64,000 nt of DNA, taken from contig NC_033568.1 in NCBI RefSeq assembly GCF_001680005.1, forward strand, positions 1,240,001 through 1,304,000, in the 5' to 3' direction. Shown here one piece after another: positions 1 to 11,045 of the stretch. How positions within the stretch are numbered: the stretch's first letter is position 1; each line of letters opens with the position of its first letter. The translations under genes and the position numbers were made by a program. The notes under the pieces are model-generated. The model made no database searches and was not told the DNA's origin. It was given only the letters and a program-made list of their open reading frames with translations. The DNA comes from Plasmodium coatneyi. Lineage: Eukaryota; Apicomplexa; Aconoidasida; Haemosporida; Plasmodiidae.

Positions 1-48
1 CAAGCTCGCAAACTTTATTATTATCAGCATACTGAAGGCGTAAGCTCG

Positions 49-138
49 CAGTTGCCTCTCCGAATATACGAAGAGGCACTGTGCGAAGAAACTGCGGCAG
101 CTCGAGGACATCGGTTCCGCCGCCACGACTGGGCGCAC
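49..138 (+). other. Possible exon remnant at left edge
   Basis: An open frame follows an AG at 47-48 and reaches a GTAAAG donor-like site at 139. Its composition is balanced and protein-like (Arg-Ile-Tyr-Glu-Glu-Ala-Leu-Cys-Glu-Glu), unlike the poly-T DNA that follows. It could be an internal or final exon of a gene entering from the left. There is no independent support and the short length allows chance. No function can be assigned. Confidence 0.22.
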
Positions 139-919
139 GTAAAGTATATATTAAGCAGAGGTGCACCCACGTGTGTGCGTATATGCCTACACAAAGCTAC
201 AAAAAAAGAAAACGCCCAATTTTTGCGTCTAATTTTTGTACCCAATTTTTTTAATTGTTAAACATACACTTTTATTACAATTTTTTTATGAAGTGTTTTT
301 TTTTTTTTTTTCAAAAATAGAAAACGCAGTAGTAGCGATGTTAAAATTAATATGGTGCCCCCCAAATGTATTTTTTTTTTTTTTTTTTTTTTTGTCGTCT
401 TCATTGTGTGTTTATTGCCTGAACGGTTGGTTATTTAATATTGGGGGTTGGTCGGCCAAGTATGCTTTTCCCCCCTTTGGGGACAACGCACGAGCAGGAG
501 TATTTCCTAGCCAATGCGGAACTTGTTAAGCAAACGAAAAAGAAAATTAAAGCAAAACTGTGCCATGGGACACGTGTTGGAAACGAAACAAAATAAAACA
601 AAGCGAAACGAAGCGAAGCGAAACATTTTCAACATAGCAAAAAAGTGGGCAAGGAGGAAAGACTAAATGGTTAAGGAGGCACACCCGGAGGAGATGCCTC
701 ATACATCGGTGAACGATCAAAATTGGGAAGGAATGGACGAGCACATGAGAGGGGAGTAAAAATCAAAGGGGAATTAAAAAATGTGCCAAATGGGGTGGCC
801 TCTACTTGGAGTCTTCTCATGTGGGGCGTACCCGTATATAGAGGGACATGCCTTATGCAGACTCCATTTTTTTCCCACTGTGCTTTTGTTAGCCCTGTTG
901 GCGGCGTCTCTCCGGAAGG
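139..919. other. Intergenic region, no gene seen
   Basis: This stretch contains T-runs at about 297-312 and 370-392 and a purine-rich stretch around 575-640 made of repeated aagcgaaac-like words. No convincing exon is visible. It is the 3' flank of the RBBP6-like gene and probably carries its transcription end. Confidence 0.5.
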
Positions 920-3223
920 CTAGCACACGCGCCGCTTACTCATGAGAAGCATTCCGAGGTCGATAGTTTTTTTCCTCTTTCGTTTTCGCCTCATCCTATA
1001 TTTGGCTATATACGCTGCAGCAAAATCGTGTTGGCGTTTTATCTCTAGCAGATTGATAGGTAAATTTATTAGCGGGTTGAAACTGTTGTCCTGAAATTCG
1101 TCTTCATTCTCGTTGCAGATGCTGCTACTGTTAACTGAATTTTGCTCCTCCGTTATTCTGCTGTTATTGCTAGGAAGGTCACTACCTGGTGGGAAGCTTC
1201 CATTGGGGGCAGAAGCGAACGATGAGCGCTCACTGTTGTTGGTAACTCCATTGGTTGCTTTGTAATATGAGCTTGTGTTCTTATCGCTTGATATGTGAGA
1301 CATACCTATTGTTGACGTAATCTTGGCTGCTCCGTTCGAGGACGTCGCACTGATGTGTAATGGTACTCCCCCATTTGGCGTGACGGCTGCCATTCTGTTC
1401 TGTCTGTCTAGGCCGGTCGAGGCACCACCATTGGTTGCGTGGTTCATATGGCTATCGTCTTCACCCCTTCTCCACTTCCCACCCCCGATCTCTTCCTCAT
1501 CCTTATTCGCATTGCTGACCTTTTGATTTCTAATAATTGTATCAATTACATTTTTAATATTAGTGTTAATAATTAAGGCATCTGAATTTATAAGCTTCTG
1601 ACAGTTGGGACACTTCATCATTTGGGATCTACCATCCCCGTTGTTTTGGTACCCTGATGAGGACAACTGGGAAGATGAATAATCATTTTTCCTTTTTCTG
1701 TTATACCTGTGCAGGCAACCTTTACAGTAAGTTTCCCCACAGCAAGGTAGAGTTGTTGGGGAAGAGTACAATTTTTTGCATAAGAGGCATTTATACAGAT
1801 TGGAGATTTTGTCTTCCCCCTCATTAGGGTAACTGCTATTCCCGGTATGATGGGCACTACTGCTAAGGTTCCCATTAGGGTTGGCACTTGGGTTGCCCCT
1901 GCCGTCTGCACCCCAATCACCATCTATGTCGGCATTCCTATTATCCTTATTGTTTACACCCAGGTAAATATTAATCTTATCATCAACACTGCGATATAGG
2001 TATGCACTCCCACTGACATCTTCAACGTCTTTCAGCACCCCATAACTTCCATCCTTCAGAATATAAATCTGGTCATACTTATTAATGTCCTCTGCTTTAA
2101 TTTTGGTGAGAAAGTTCGTTGGAATTCCTGTGGGTACCTTTATCTTTTTGTTATTGTTAAAAGAGCTCATGGGGCAATTCTTAATGCTATGCCCTTTTTT
2201 CCCGCACATGTGGCAGATATAATCGGGCGAAACGTACTTTGTGCTTGTGTCTTGGTTGCTCACATTGTTATAACCAGGTTTTGTCTTCTGTTGATTTCTC
2301 GAGTTTGTGTAACTGCTATGACTCATTGTATTGGCATAGCCACTATTCTGTGGGGAACCCCTCATTTTGTAATACTTACTATATGCCCCTGCCACTCCGT
2401 TTTGGAAATGCTGCTCTCCTCTAGAAGCGAAAGACACTGAATTGTATGCATTTAAATTCTTCGAAATGGAAGAAGCAGAAGCAGAAGAGGGGGATGCTAC
2501 TGTTTTCAATTTATTATTCACATAAAACTGGGAAACACTATTATTTCTGTCCCTTTTATAATAATTTAACATTCTAGATTTGGCAAAGTCTGAACGTTGA
2601 TGATAGGGGTTATTTTTTTCCATCACTTCTTGGATCTTCATGTCCTCATCATCCTCATTATTTTCCTTTATGCTTACATTATTTCTGTTGTAGACATTCC
2701 ATGGCTGTTTACTGCTGCATGGGTAGTTCGCGGTTCGGCTCATTTTGGGCGCTCTGCTTATCTCGGGGCTACTTGGTTTACCCTCGTGCGATCCTACGCC
2801 TGGGTGTCTTCCACCTATTCCACCACTATCGTATGCGCTCCCAACGGTAGTAGGGCCGTTTCCCTTATTATCGTGCACTTCGCTTTGCCTCCCACCGGGG
2901 AGGGGCGTAGTTCCCCTCCTGTTGTCCTGCACACTTTTGTTCCTTTCCAAATAGGCATGATTACTTTTCTGTAGCAACTCCCTAACCACGTCTACATTGC
3001 TCCGCTGGATTTCTACCAGCATTCCATTTTGTATACTTTCATATTCGCTCAACACCCTGTTGTTGTGGTAAAGGAGGACATCCAAGCTGTTTTGTAGGTT
3101 CAAGTTGGTCACCTCTAGGATTTTCTTCTTTATGGTGTTGTAACTGCACGGGAGGGAGATCCTTAAAATGTTTGCGTTCCCTTTACTCCCCCGAAAGTTC
3201 CAGTAGATGAAGGTGTCGATCAT
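920..3223 (-). CDS. RBBP6: RBBP6/Mpe1-like protein (DWNN, zinc knuckle, RING)
   Basis: A single-exon gene of 767 codons. Residues 1-80 fit the ubiquitin-like DWNN domain found at the N-terminus of RBBP6/Mpe1 proteins (start Met-Ile-Asp-Thr-Phe-Ile-Tyr-Trp-Asn-Phe). A CCHC zinc knuckle (Cys-His-Met-Cys...His...Cys) lies near residues 333-348. A RING/U-box with CLLC, CC, YCKGC and CPNC elements spans about 474-545. This DWNN-knuckle-RING order is diagnostic of the family. In yeast and animals the family belongs to the mRNA 3'-end cleavage and polyadenylation complex and can act as a ubiquitin ligase; the same nuclear role is inferred here. Long Asn/Ser-rich linkers are typical of Plasmodium. 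The C-terminus is strongly basic (RMRRKRKRKK). The start codon is supported because the DWNN domain begins at once. Confidence 0.9.
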   Translation of the reverse strand: MIDTFIYWNFRGSKGNANILRISLPCSYNTIKKKILEVTNLNLQNSLDVLLYHNNRVLSEYESIQNGMLVEIQRSNVDVVRELLQKSNHAYLERNKSVQDNRRGTTPLPGGRQSEVHDNKGNGPTTVGSAYDSGGIGGRHPGVGSHEGKPSSPEISRAPKMSRTANYPCSSKQPWNVYNRNNVSIKENNEDDEDMKIQEVMEKNNPYHQRSDFAKSRMLNYYKRDRNNSVSQFYVNNKLKTVASPSSASASSISKNLNAYNSVSFASRGEQHFQNGVAGAYSKYYKMRGSPQNSGYANTMSHSSYTNSRNQQKTKPGYNNVSNQDTSTKYVSPDYICHMCGKKGHSIKNCPMSSFNNNKKIKVPTGIPTNFLTKIKAEDINKYDQIYILKDGSYGVLKDVEDVSGSAYLYRSVDDKINIYLGVNNKDNRNADIDGDWGADGRGNPSANPNGNLSSSAHHTGNSSYPNEGEDKISNLYKCLLCKKLYSSPTTLPCCGETYCKGCLHRYNRKRKNDYSSSQLSSSGYQNNGDGRSQMMKCPNCQKLINSDALIINTNIKNVIDTIIRNQKVSNANKDEEEIGGGKWRRGEDDSHMNHATNGGASTGLDRQNRMAAVTPNGGVPLHISATSSNGAAKITSTIGMSHISSDKNTSSYYKATNGVTNNSERSSFASAPNGSFPPGSDLPSNNSRITEEQNSVNSSSICNENEDEFQDNSFNPLINLPINLLEIKRQHDFAAAYIAKYRMRRKRKRKKTIDLGMLLMSKRRVC

Positions 3224-6200
3224 TTTGCTTCACGGCGGTGGTGTTTTAAAGCGTCTCGGGGGGCCAAATAGCGTTCACGTCAGCGATCACTAATTGACTG
3301 CGGGGTACAGATCCCTCAGACACCCTGACGTGTTTTATCCCCAACCAGTTCCGCTTTTAACTCTCCGCAAGGTTAGTACTGAAGGTCGCCTTGATTGGTT
3401 CGTCCCCCTTGAGAACTCATTTCATCTGCATATGTATTACCAAAACGACGTGCACATGAAAAAAAAAATACCTACGCTTAGGAGGTAACCACAGAGTAAA
3501 CACGCTGAAATAAGAACATGAAGACACATGCGACTAATGTACTAACACATGTAACTGTTGTAGTGGGAAAAAAGAAAAAATATATATAGAGAGGCAGTTT
3601 TGTATGTCTATTACTGTGTGTTCTTTTTTTTTTTTTTTTTTTTTTTCTCCTTTTTGGTCATCTGTAACGTTTTCACATTTCGTGTGGAGCAACAGGTAAT
3701 TTCTCCTATGTTGCTACATTCGCTGCATGCTCATTATTTTGTTGTTCTATGCAGGTTTTTTTTTTCTATGCTGTCGCTGAGCGTTGCATAGAAACGCCTG
3801 ATGGTTACGCGTTTGGATGTCTTAGTCCAAACGTGTACATATACATATACACACTTATGTATATATGCATGAATGCATGCGTTTTTCCTTTTTTCTTTTC
3901 TTTTTTCCTTTTTCTTTTTTTTCCTTTCAGCTTCCTCTCGATTCGCTAAGTAACAGGGGAAAGGAGGAAGCTTCTGATCGTGGATGCACTGAATATTCAT
4001 ACAGTCCAATTTCCTATTCCTTTTTTGACTTGCGATGGGCGAATATGTTTTTCGAAAAGAATGTGTGCACGCATAAGGTGTAGAACTATGTGCATGTGGG
4101 CATATGTACGTATGGCTGGAACACACGCCCAGTACTGCAAAAAGGAAAAATCACAAACAACCACGAGAAATGTGGAACATAGTCACTCTGTAATAGTAAA
4201 AAAAAAAACAGGCAAAACGAGAAACTCACGAAAAAAAAAAATGGACCTCTTTAAATATCCAATTGCAGAGGGGGGGGGGGGGGGGGTTCAAAATTTGCCG
4301 TTCTTCTGTTACGCATGTGTAGGTTGGCCCAAGCACGTGCAGACTTATTTGCACCAGTGTTCTCAAATTATACGTGTGCTCCAATATGGACGCATGCGGA
4401 AATAGGTGCAAAGGGAGGTAGGTAGTTACGCTCCTGTGTACACATATATGTACACACGGACGTATGCCTTCCTGCCACTTTATATAGGCTAGCTCACTTC
4501 CCCTTTTGCAACAAGTCCTACCTTGTCCACCTCAAGAGAAAGGAGTGTTCTTTTCCCAATTTTATGATAATGTTAAAAGAATTCACAAATGAGCTCATAG
4601 CAGTTTTTGTTAGCCGTCGCATGAAAAATGTCCTTCCCTTGGAACATGCACAATGGGCATGTTTGTACATATGCACGCAAGTGTAGGTAAGCTTATATCT
4701 GCCCAGACATACCTACATATGTATAGATACTCCTACATACGAGTGGGGCACACCATTAACAGCACCTTACAGAGGGGACTGCCAAAAAAAGAGAAAAACG
4801 AAAAAGGTAATTTCGGGTTAATCTACTATTGTATATATGCTTTATATGTACAGTGTACACATATCTGTTCATGGCCCAATTTATACAGTAGCGTTTTATT
4901 CTAAATGGAGTTTCATGTCAACACAGCCTGGAGTTTTAATATGTACAGTAGCGCTTTGGATGAGGAACTGTTCCTGAGCCTGCAAATGGAAAAAGAGGGT
5001 TGAAATATGAGGAGGGGAACAGCGCTTCAGCGATATACTCACATCTGCACGTGCATAGATAGGACGCCTTCTTCTAATCAGTAAGGGTTCCATATAAAAC
5101 AAACATAAGGTGCACATATCACGCGTATGGCGACGTAGGGGAAAGGCTTTTACACGTGATCATCCGTGCGTTGCCTATATAATGCCATTTGCACATGCGA
5201 AGCATTATATCTCGTTGGAGGGCCCCTGCCACTCGCATATATTCAACGCCCGGCACCATATGTGCGGAATATCTTTATACGGAACGGGAGAACCTACATT
5301 TGGCAATCCAGGAAGATGCGGGTTTTCTTTCTCCTACTTATTCCTTGTACAGAAACGAATGCAGAAGGAAGAACATTAAGAACGAAAAAAAAGAGCAAAA
5401 ATAATTACGTAAAGTAATTGGAAAAACTTCCCATTACTGGGCAAGGCCTGAAACGCAATTTTTTTTATTTTGGTTTGCTTAATTTTGCTTTACTTAGCGC
5501 GCTTTTATTTTATTTATTTTTATTCATTTTTTTTTTTTTTTTTCTTAAACTCTTCTGAGAACGCTTTGCTGGCGCCGAACGTTTAATGCACGTTTCGGGG
5601 AGGTTAACTTAACCAAGGCATTCAGCTCCTTTAATGCATATTCAAGTACTTAACAAAATATGCAGTGAACAAAATGGATGACCCCAAAAGTGACCGAGCG
5701 TATAATTCTTAAGTAGAAAAATAATCACCGATTAACTGATGAGTGGAAACTCTTTTTAGTCAAAATAAAGGAAAAATATATAATCAATCATTTAATCATT
5801 TGTTAATCGCTCCCTGGGGGCACCAACCATTAGTGCTGCAGTTTCTTACCTTTTGTAAGAAAAAAAAAAAAAGAGGAAAAAAAGGAAGAAAGAATGTTCA
5901 AATGAAATTTAGCACATGAAGGAAGAAGAAGCATAATGTAATATTCTTCTTTCCTTTTTATATGTAAGTACACCTTGGCTGAGAAGGAAAGCGTAGGCAC
6001 CTAGCTAAGTATATGAAGGAAGGGGCCCTGCGCTAGTACGGTACGTAACCCGCGAATGCTCATACGCGCACGTAAAAATATACCTATGTGTATTTATTAT
6101 ATGCATATACATAGAGGCAACACTTATGTTTGTCATTTCACACGAGGCGCATTTTTCTTATTCGCTCATAAACGGAACAACTTTCACTTTATCGAATACA

Positions 6201-8547
6201 AAGTTGCGCCTGCGGCTCTTTGTTTCCACTTTCTTCGCACGCACAATTTAAAGAATGGAAAAGTGCCAGTGCTATGCGTGCCTTGCAGATTTACCGAAAT
6301 TGGTGAAGAAGTCCTTCCAGATTGCGCTATAATTCTGCCTTATGAAGAGGGAACTATCATGCTTCTCTCATTTCAGTTGGGCCTCTTTATAGTGCTTTAG
6401 AAATTAAATTAGCCATTTTCGAACAGACACCGGTGTTCGCAGAACTATCCCTTTTGGTGAAGTGAAAATTATGGCTTGTTAAGGGGAAAGGGGAAAAAAG
6501 CAAAAATAAAGGAAAAGGGGAAATAGTTTGTGCACGCAGAATGGACAAATCATTCCGTTGTGTGTCTTCTCGAAAAAGGGAAATAATTATAGGGCAAGCC
6601 TAACCACTTCTCGTTATGTATGCATAAGGGACTGTACATTTATTGATAGCTTTTTACGAGTGAAAAGATGAAATATCGAACTCGTAGTTTTACTATAACA
6701 GATGTCTATACTATGTTTGAAGTTAGAATACTTATAAGGAATTAAATGTAAGTTATGTATTTTATTCTTAAGTAGGTAGTAGGAATGAACAAGTTATATA
6801 ATTTCTGTTTAAGGGTGCCACGAGAATTATTAATAAGAAATATTAATAACCTGTTGGCTCCGTAAGGAGGAATAGTCCATTTTTCCTAGGTATTATTTTA
6901 AATTATATAGAACTAAGAAATAAAGTGTGTTGTTGTGTGCCACATTTTTAATGTCTTAGAAAGGGGAAAGTGCTTTTAGGCAACTTTTTAGTAGACCTTC
7001 ATAAACTTCCTTTGGTATATGAATTTTCTGATTTCTAAGTAAACCATATTTACTCTTTTTAAATATAATAATTGTTCTATTATAATATTTTATTATATGG
7101 AAAAAGAACTTCCTATTTTATATTATGGGCAAAAAATGAAAACACATGAATTGCACATATATGATAAGTAACTCCTTGGATAGAATAGAAAGAGTCAAAG
7201 GAGTCATAGTGTTCGGGGGGAAATGTAGTGTTGTACACGTATGTGCAATAAGTGTGTGCGGACATTGTTATAATTACATTTTCTATAGGAGAATGTTCAT
7301 ATGTACAGTACATTGATCATGAGGTTGGTACATGCTATCATACATGTAGGACGTCTCTATGAATTTATCAAAGAAGCTTTTTATTATGAAGGAGCTTTCT
7401 AATGGATGCGCACGCACGCACACATATAATAACGAATTTCTAAATAAAAAATAGTAGTTTTGTGCAACATGTTCATGTTATTCAAAATACATTGTCCCAA
7501 TAGTGAAGAGTAGGTCGCATATTATAAATAGAATTGTGGTAACTCTTCTAATTATGACTTTTTCTTGTTTACTCGTTTCCTTTTTCAACTGATCATTTTC
7601 AACTGGTGTCGGTGTACACTATAGTTTTTCCTTTCCACCAATGGGGAGTGTCGTCTCTGTGGGTTGGGTGGTTGTGGTACAGATAACATCATGGGGAAGT
7701 TACCTTTGTTAAGGGCACATTGCATATATATATGCATATATATACATACATAATCCATATATATATGTCTACATATATATGTTATATATGTGTGCTATAT
7801 AGAACACCTTACGACTTGTGCCAACTTAGAAAAAGGGAAGTTACCTTTGTTAAGGGCATATGGTTGTGTAATGGGGAGAGGAATGTGTGCGTATGTGCGC
7901 ACACATAGGAGAAAGAAGGAGAAAAGTAAGAAGAAATTTGTTATTCGCACATATGACCACGTAACGACTCGTCATCGTAGTACAGAGAAAGCAGGCTACA
8001 AAAAATTTTTCCTCTAAGATCAAACTGAATCAAATTGTATAAATAAGGAAGAAATAATAACTGCGAAAAGGGAAAAGAGAGGAGTAAAGGGTACACATAA
8101 TATATAATAGTAGTAACAAAGGTAGTAGAATGGTGGATGTTACAAATAAGAAATCCCTTTAAGGAGAAGGAACCAATAAGGAGTCAATAATTAGAAATAA
8201 TAAATATATTAGAAAAAGTTTATGGAAATTTTTTTTTTTGTTCTGTTCTTCTACTTTATCATTTTAGTGTATTTGTTATTATTTTTTTTCTGAATAATTT
8301 TAAGCAGTACAAAATATTATAAGGAGTTAAAATTCTGATACATCTGCCCTTTCATTATAATTAGAATGGAAGGAAGCAACAGAATTTTTCCACATTCTTC
8401 CACACTTTCGTACACTTCAGCCCTTTTTAAATGAATACATATAATAAATGAATCAATCAACAAAGAACAACAATTTTTTCTCCTTAACATAAAGGAGTGT
8501 GTTTTATATGTACAGGGGAAGAAGAATAATACCATTAGAAGAAGAAA
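3224..8547. other. Long intergenic region spanning the core/island border
   Basis: No gene is recognised across 5.3 kb. The first part, to about 6500, has balanced composition with poly-T at about 3625-3646 and a G-run at about 4270-4287. After about 6600 it becomes strongly AT-rich and stays so across the KIR island. It holds a TA/CA microsatellite at about 7727-7795 and two copies of a 24-bp word at 7694 and 7835. The many short frames have no consistent composition or splice context. The right end should contain the promoter of the first KIR gene. Confidence 0.5.
7694..7858 (+). repeat. 24-bp direct repeat flanking a TA microsatellite
   Basis: The word beginning GGGAAGTTACCTTTGTTAAG, followed by GGCA, occurs at 7694-7717 and again at 7835-7858. 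Between the copies lies an ATATATGTA-type microsatellite. The copies look identical by eye. The role is unknown; they could be footprints of a local duplication. Confidence 0.7.
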
Positions 8548-11045
8548 ATGCCAGAACCGGTACACACACATTACTCATCTATTTAGAATAAATATTATGA
8601 ATACAATATTGTATGAATACAAATACACCGTACATTCCATATATGTACATGTGCAACACGTTCCATATATATGTGCATATGTGCACACACATAAAATTAA
8701 ATTAAATAAAAAAATATGTAATAGAAATAAATGTAAGAAAATACATATATAGAAAGACCCATATATATATATTTTACTTACCGCTACTTTTACTTTTAGC
8801 AGGAAGCAAGTACAGATAAGTTGCCCACACAGGAAATATATGCTGAGTTGGACAAGGACGAACAATGTAAAGGGGCCCATAGAACGCACGGATGCTGCAC
8901 GCACATGAAGAATGATTTATATAAAGCATTAAAAAAATTCCAATATAGTAGTCACTATGCCAATTTAATTGCAGAAAATTGGTGCTGTGCAAATATAATG
9001 AGAATAAACCATGTGCCTAAGGAAGAGGATCGTTGTAATTCCCTCTATTTTTGGATTGGCAGTAAAATAAAGGAAAAATTGGAGCACCATTCATTTGATG
9101 CTGCTATAAAGACAGTTTGTAATAGACTGAAGCAATTCCACTGTAATAGTGAATGCAAGAATTTATACCCTGATATTAGCTGGGACATGTTCGAAAAGAG
9201 GAAAATAGTATTCGATTACTGCTATGACCACAGCAGGATAGAGCAGCAGTTAAAGATTCCTAATAATTCCCACCATGACGCTTATTGCACACACGTTAAA
9301 AATGCTAATAAAGCATTTGCAGCTGTACAACAGGATTGTGATGGGGTTGGGAGCAAGAGTAAATATTGTAGAGAATTTAAAAAAGACTGTGAATATAGTA
9401 CCCCCCAAATGCTAATAAATTCACACTGTGGATCATTATACGGAGCAAGAACTTCATTAGGAGCAACAGAAGCGGAAGGAACACTCCAGGTATACTTTCT
9501 TCTCCTTCCCTCCTGCCTACCACCCTACCACCTAACAACCTTCCCTCCTGCCTACCACCCTACCACCTAACAACCTTCCTTCCACCTACCACCCCTAAAG
9601 AACCTTCCTTCCACCAACCACCCACCACCACCTACATACATATGTACATGTACGTATATAGATATATATGTGTATACATATATATATAAGTATATATGGT
9701 ATATATATATGCTACATATATATATAACTCCCCCCCCCTCACACAACACCACTTCCACTTACATACACTTATAGAAGGTGCATTTGGAGGTGTTACCTTC
9801 ATATTCAAAATATTATAGGAGGTTCCGGGATGGTCTGGCTTATTGTACTTATGACTGCTTCCCCAAGAAAAAAATATGGAACAGAATAAAAGAACATTTT
9901 AACGATGAAAAGTATGCTAATATAATTGCCAGAGCATTATGTTACGTATATACCAGGAGAAGGGATGATGAGGAGTTCGACAACGCTCTTTGCAAAATTT
10001 TCAATTTTTGGTTGCAAGATAAGTTTTCTAAAAAATTGAAAGGAGAAACAACATTTTTTACATTAGTGGGAGTAATTAACAAAGAACTTAGGAGTATTAA
10101 CGCAGAGCACAAATGTACCCTCACCGACTTCAGTACCAATACCACTACTACAACCACAACAAATAACGTCTCTTTTGAGCATAGAAAAACACTATTTGAA
10201 TTCTTCATTGACTATGAAAAAATAATGAAACCATTCGGCGCTCCTATGACTTCTGATATGAAATGTGATAAGAAGTATAAAAAACACTTAGAGGACATTG
10301 TTGATGCTTACAATGCAGTGCATGCTAAATGTGGCACTGCAGATAAGCAATGTTACAACGAATTTAAGGATTTATTTACAAAGGTTGGAAGTAGTAATGG
10401 AACGCTAACATTAGAATGTCAGAAACTGTCTCCAGAAGAAGAGGCTAAATTAAATGAGGATAGGGGGAGTCAGGAGGATGAATTCCCATCTTCTGCATTT
10501 AATGATCTGCCTGATGATCAAATTGAGGGGTGCACTGAAGAGTTGAATAGGGCGTCCAATACTTATGGAGCAGAAATAAAGAGTGAAGCAAGAGCGAAAG
10601 CGACCTCTACAAGTACAGCAAATGCAGCACTTCCTACTGCTGTCTCTTCTGGATTAGCAGTAGTGGGACTACCAACAATTCTTTACCTTCTATATAAAGT
10701 AAGTAAAGTAATTAACATAAATACAACAATTATAATTACCACCAAAACAACTACATATATATAAGTACATATGGGCACATACATTTTTACCCTTCCCATT
10801 TCCATTCCACCCCTTTATTTCAGTATAATCTTCTACCCTCCTGGATAGGTAAGCATTTTGGAGGCAGGTCAAGAAGAGGCAAAAAAAAAAGATTCATTAA
10901 TCACGATTTGAATATATTCTTAGACAACAACTCTACAGAAATTTCTTCTACGGAAGGTACCTCAACATTAGTTGGTTCAACAACCATGGACGACGACGAT
11001 TCTACCGATTCTACTACGTTATATTCCGTTCCATATATTAGATAA
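8548..11045 (+). CDS. KIR: KIR (PIR) protein with two domains, gene 1
   Basis: The proposed exons are 8548-8559, 8800-9489, 9775-10698 and 10824-11045, all joined in phase 0, giving about 615 residues. Exon 1 encodes only Met-Pro-Glu-Pro before a GTACAC donor; it is the least certain part. Exon 2 carries one PIR domain with its spaced Cys and Trp residues (CNSLYFWIG, then the YPDISWDMF region). Exon 3 carries a second PIR domain, an acidic linker and a transmembrane helix ending LLYK at the donor. Exon 4 is the usual tail, opening YNLLPSW with a basic cluster and ending SVPYIR. PIR proteins are variant antigens, in part sent to the infected red-cell surface. Two complete domains are more than the single domain of a standard KIR. 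Part of exon 3 and its preceding intron is nearly identical to the next gene. Confidence 0.85.
9504..9625 (+). repeat. C/T-rich tandem repeat in KIR inter-domain intron
   Basis: A unit of 35 bp beginning CCTTCCCTCCTGCCTACCAC occurs at 9504 and again at 9539, then decays into CCTTCCACC / ACCACC words to about 9625. The plus strand is almost free of G. Similar CCTAACAACC words recur at 15715-15965 and 16945-16990. Confidence 0.75.
9635..9957 (+). repeat. Shared KIR tract, copy 1
   Basis: From the ACATACATATGTACATGTAC word in the intron, through the 3' splice site and about the first 60 codons of the second PIR domain, this tract is nearly identical to about 13980-14299. The few differences include the length of the TA and C runs and single bases in the exon (for example GTG versus GCG in the second codon). 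Similarity drops at once after the shared Ala-Leu-Cys-Tyr-Val codons. Confidence 0.85.

Noticed and set aside
4226..4405. Short frames over the G-run at 4270-4287
   Set aside because: The frames depend on a homopolymer and have no other support.
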